A stretch of DNA of 6,498 nucleotides from an uncultured Chloroflexota bacterium (GTDB taxonomy: Bacteria; Chloroflexota; Dehalococcoidia; UBA3495), in contig CAJWGH010000064.1 of the NCBI GenBank assembly GCA_913031095.1, forward strand, positions 1 to 6,498, read 5' to 3'. A model generated the notes under the pieces. The model was not told the DNA's origin. It worked only from the letters and a program-made list of their open reading frames with translations, and ran no database searches. Shown piece after piece: positions 5,957 through 6,498 of this stretch; the stretch's first letter is position 1; every line of letters begins with the position of its first letter. Both the position numbers and the translations under genes were made by a program.

Positions 5957-6498
5957 CACCTAGTACCCAGAGACGCAGAGCCAACCAGATAGTGTTTGGA
6001 TCCGTCAGGATCAAGTTCAGTCCGCATCAGATTGGCGGTGTCGGCGGTCCACTCCACGGCGGTCGGCAGTGCCGCTGAGGAAATAGCCTCACCGATCTTC
6101 TTTCGCTGTTCGTCATTCACATCCCGCCGGACCCGTCCTAGCGTCAAATGAGGGGAGAAGCCACGCTGTTCTTTAGGAAGCCCCAGTTGGCCCACGGCAT
6201 CGTCCACAGCCTGTTGTAGTGAACCGAGTACCTCAAGATCACCATTTAACCCGGCCCACAAAACCCTGGGACTCCGGAGGTTAGGGAAGACGCCGAGTCC
6301 GTTGATGGCAAGAACAAATGGTTTGAATCCAGCGGTCACTGAAGGCAGGCTTTCTAGAACTTTTTCAGCGATTCCCAACTGGATATCTCCCATAAACTTG
6401 AGTGTCAGATGGATTCCTTCGGGCCGAACCCACCGAACGTGCCTGCCGAACTCCGCTTCTAGACCCCTAACTGAATCTTCCAAAGCTTGGATTCCCGA
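5956..6498 (-). CDS. thpR: RNA 2',3'-cyclic phosphodiesterase (2H family), N-terminus cut by right edge
   Basis: Belongs to the 2H phosphoesterase superfamily (LigT/ThpR), which hydrolyses 2',3'-cyclic phosphates on RNA ends and can join tRNA halves in vitro. The visible frame has 180 residues and remains open to the window edge. Both catalytic HxT motifs are present: GIHLTLKFMG (first HLT at visible residues 30-32) and SPHLTLGRV (117-119), with the family pattern FPNLRSPRVLWAG between them and a C-terminal MRTELDPDGSKHY. A TTG at 6481-6483 could serve as a start, but the frame continues upstream as SGIQA. The family usually begins about 15-20 residues earlier with a strand like 'RLFIAIELP', so the true start lies beyond 6498. 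It appears to be the first visible gene of the operon and overlaps the glycosylase start. Confidence 0.92.
   Translation of the reverse strand, partial: SGIQALEDSVRGLEAEFGRHVRWVRPEGIHLTLKFMGDIQLGIAEKVLESLPSVTAGFKPFVLAINGLGVFPNLRSPRVLWAGLNGDLEVLGSLQQAVDDAVGQLGLPKEQRGFSPHLTLGRVRRDVNDEQRKKIGEAISSAALPTAVEWTADTANLMRTELDPDGSKHYLVGSASLGTR

Noticed and set aside
6481..6483. TTG as the true start of the 2',3'-cyclic phosphodiesterase
   Set aside because: The frame stays open to the window edge with family-like residues upstream, and family members start earlier. The TTG is only the first start-like codon left in the window.

Overview
This is an ordinary-looking bacterial chromosome segment of intermediate GC. 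It carries four complete and confidently assignable protein genes, one short complete lipoprotein gene of unknown role, and two genes cut by the window edges. An F420/flavin-type luciferase-like oxidoreductase, a cytosolic alkaline-phosphatase-superfamily phosphodiesterase and an SbcC start of the 'NFLCYREN' type together suggest a Chloroflexota bacterium, perhaps in or near Dehalococcoidia/SAR202. That placement is an inference from protein style and is not proven here.

Layout. (1) The first 73 bases, on the minus strand, encode the N-terminus of an SbcC/Rad50-type ATPase that runs off the left edge. (2) Bases 74-371 are a divergent intergenic region. It holds a good sigma-70-type promoter for ffh, a weak candidate promoter for sbcC, and several small hairpins. 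(3) ffh, the signal recognition particle GTPase, occupies 372-1709 on the plus strand. (4) A 187-base gap follows, with a strong A-tract/hairpin/T-tract terminator at 1834-1873. (5) A plus-strand lipoprotein of 167 residues, possibly NTF2-like, lies at 1897-2400. (6) A convergent gap at 2401-2548 contains a large imperfect hairpin. (7) From 2549 to the right edge, four minus-strand genes are packed as an apparent operon, transcribed in the order thpR, alkA-like glycosylase, LLM oxidoreductase, phosphodiesterase. Their junctions are a TGATG overlap, 28 bases and 26 bases.

How the genes fit together. Ffh serves co-translational membrane targeting and is transcribed divergently from the double-strand-break repair gene. 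The minus-strand cluster combines an RNA 2',3'-cyclic phosphodiesterase, a base-excision DNA glycosylase, a flavin oxidoreductase and a metal-dependent phosphodiesterase. The first two act on nucleic acids; the other two have no visible substrate. I see no tRNA, rRNA, insertion sequence, CRISPR array or integrase, and no convincing undescribed multi-gene system. The most useful second-look items are the sbcC start at the left edge, the DTGGR variant of the normally DTAGR motif in Ffh, the terminator abutting the lipoprotein gene, and the mixed four-gene operon.
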